A stretch of DNA of 64,000 nucleotides, taken from the NCBI GenBank assembly GCA_903833275.1, contig CAILEP010000007.1, forward strand, positions 79,529 to 143,528. Reading direction: 5' to 3'. Of the stretch, positions 63,976-64,000 are shown piece by piece. Source of the DNA: an uncultured Bdellovibrionales bacterium (GTDB lineage: Bacteria > Bdellovibrionota > Bdellovibrionia > Bdellovibrionales > UBA1609). Positions within the stretch are counted from its first letter, which is position 1; every line of letters starts with the position of its first letter. A program made the translations under genes and the position numbers. The notes below the pieces were generated by a model. The model was not told where the DNA came from. It saw only the letters and a program-made list of their open reading frames with translations, and did not search any database.

Positions 63976-64000
63976 CACCCGGCCTGTTTTCTGGTGGTCG

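Overview
The window looks like chromosomal DNA of a Bdellovibrio-like predatory or gliding deltaproteobacterium (Bdellovibrionota). This is inferred from gene content, not from a marker gene. The clues are one long flagellar run (fliL-M-N-O-P-Q-R, flhB-A-F-G, fliA) followed by a convergent RpoH-like sigma factor, a TolQ/TolR/TolR/TPR cluster of the gliding-motor (Agl/Glt) type, pieces of a Flp/Tad (type IVb) pilus system split over two sites, many secreted or lipoprotein genes of unknown function, and frequent SLT and TPR proteins. Coding density is high and base composition looks balanced, except for an AT-richer island at 51-56.4 kb.

Layout. 0-5 kb (minus): TolQ-, TolR-, TolR- and TPR-protein genes, the last running off the left edge. 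5-11.6 kb: lipoprotein, PcrA/UvrD helicase, ribosomal protein S14, FMN reductase, SPOR protein and an inositol-phosphatase-family protein. 11.8-23.3 kb (plus): the flagellar export/switch operon with a sigma-54-like promoter in front, ending with sigma-28. 23.3-27.4 kb: RpoH-like sigma, a small PHA-granule-family protein, aspS, an unusual repeat/hairpin region, and an unknown 160-residue gene behind a highly structured leader. 27.4-29.8 kb (minus): Tad secretin and CpaF ATPase. 30-37.3 kb: methionine/one-carbon genes (metH and a homocysteine-methyltransferase/MTHFR fusion) around a secreted transglutaminase-elicitor-type protein. 37.4-42 kb: response-regulator/kinase hybrid, Met/Gly-rich secreted repeat protein, amidohydrolase. 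42-46.2 kb (minus): an overlapping Flp-pilin/TadE/TadG/RcpC-like operon and a histone-like Lys/Ala-rich protein. 46.2-50.9 kb: folD, an SLT lipoprotein, gcvT, gcvH and tRNA-Leu(TAG).

50.9-56.4 kb, directly behind the tRNA-Leu, is an accessory island full of intact and broken toxin-antitoxin genes: antitoxin plus a doc gene killed by one nonsense codon, an intact HigBA-type pair framed by about 95-bp direct repeats, a CopG/BrnA-like antitoxin downstream of a DUF4160 pseudogene, an AAA/DUF4143 ATPase, and at the far end a second decayed copy of the first antitoxin. 56.4-64 kb returns to normal content: Ig-like lipoprotein, mnmH/selU and selD (selenium use for tRNA 2-selenouridine), two secreted proteins, a degenerate receiver-TPR protein, and a DUF2156 protein with a rhomboid-like C-terminal membrane domain.

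The best leads are the tandem GGA-loop (CsrA-like) leader at 26.83-26.94 kb, the Pep-13-like motif in the transglutaminase-elicitor protein, the toxin-antitoxin graveyard with its repeats, the DUF2156-rhomboid fusion, and the split, overlapping Flp/Tad genes.
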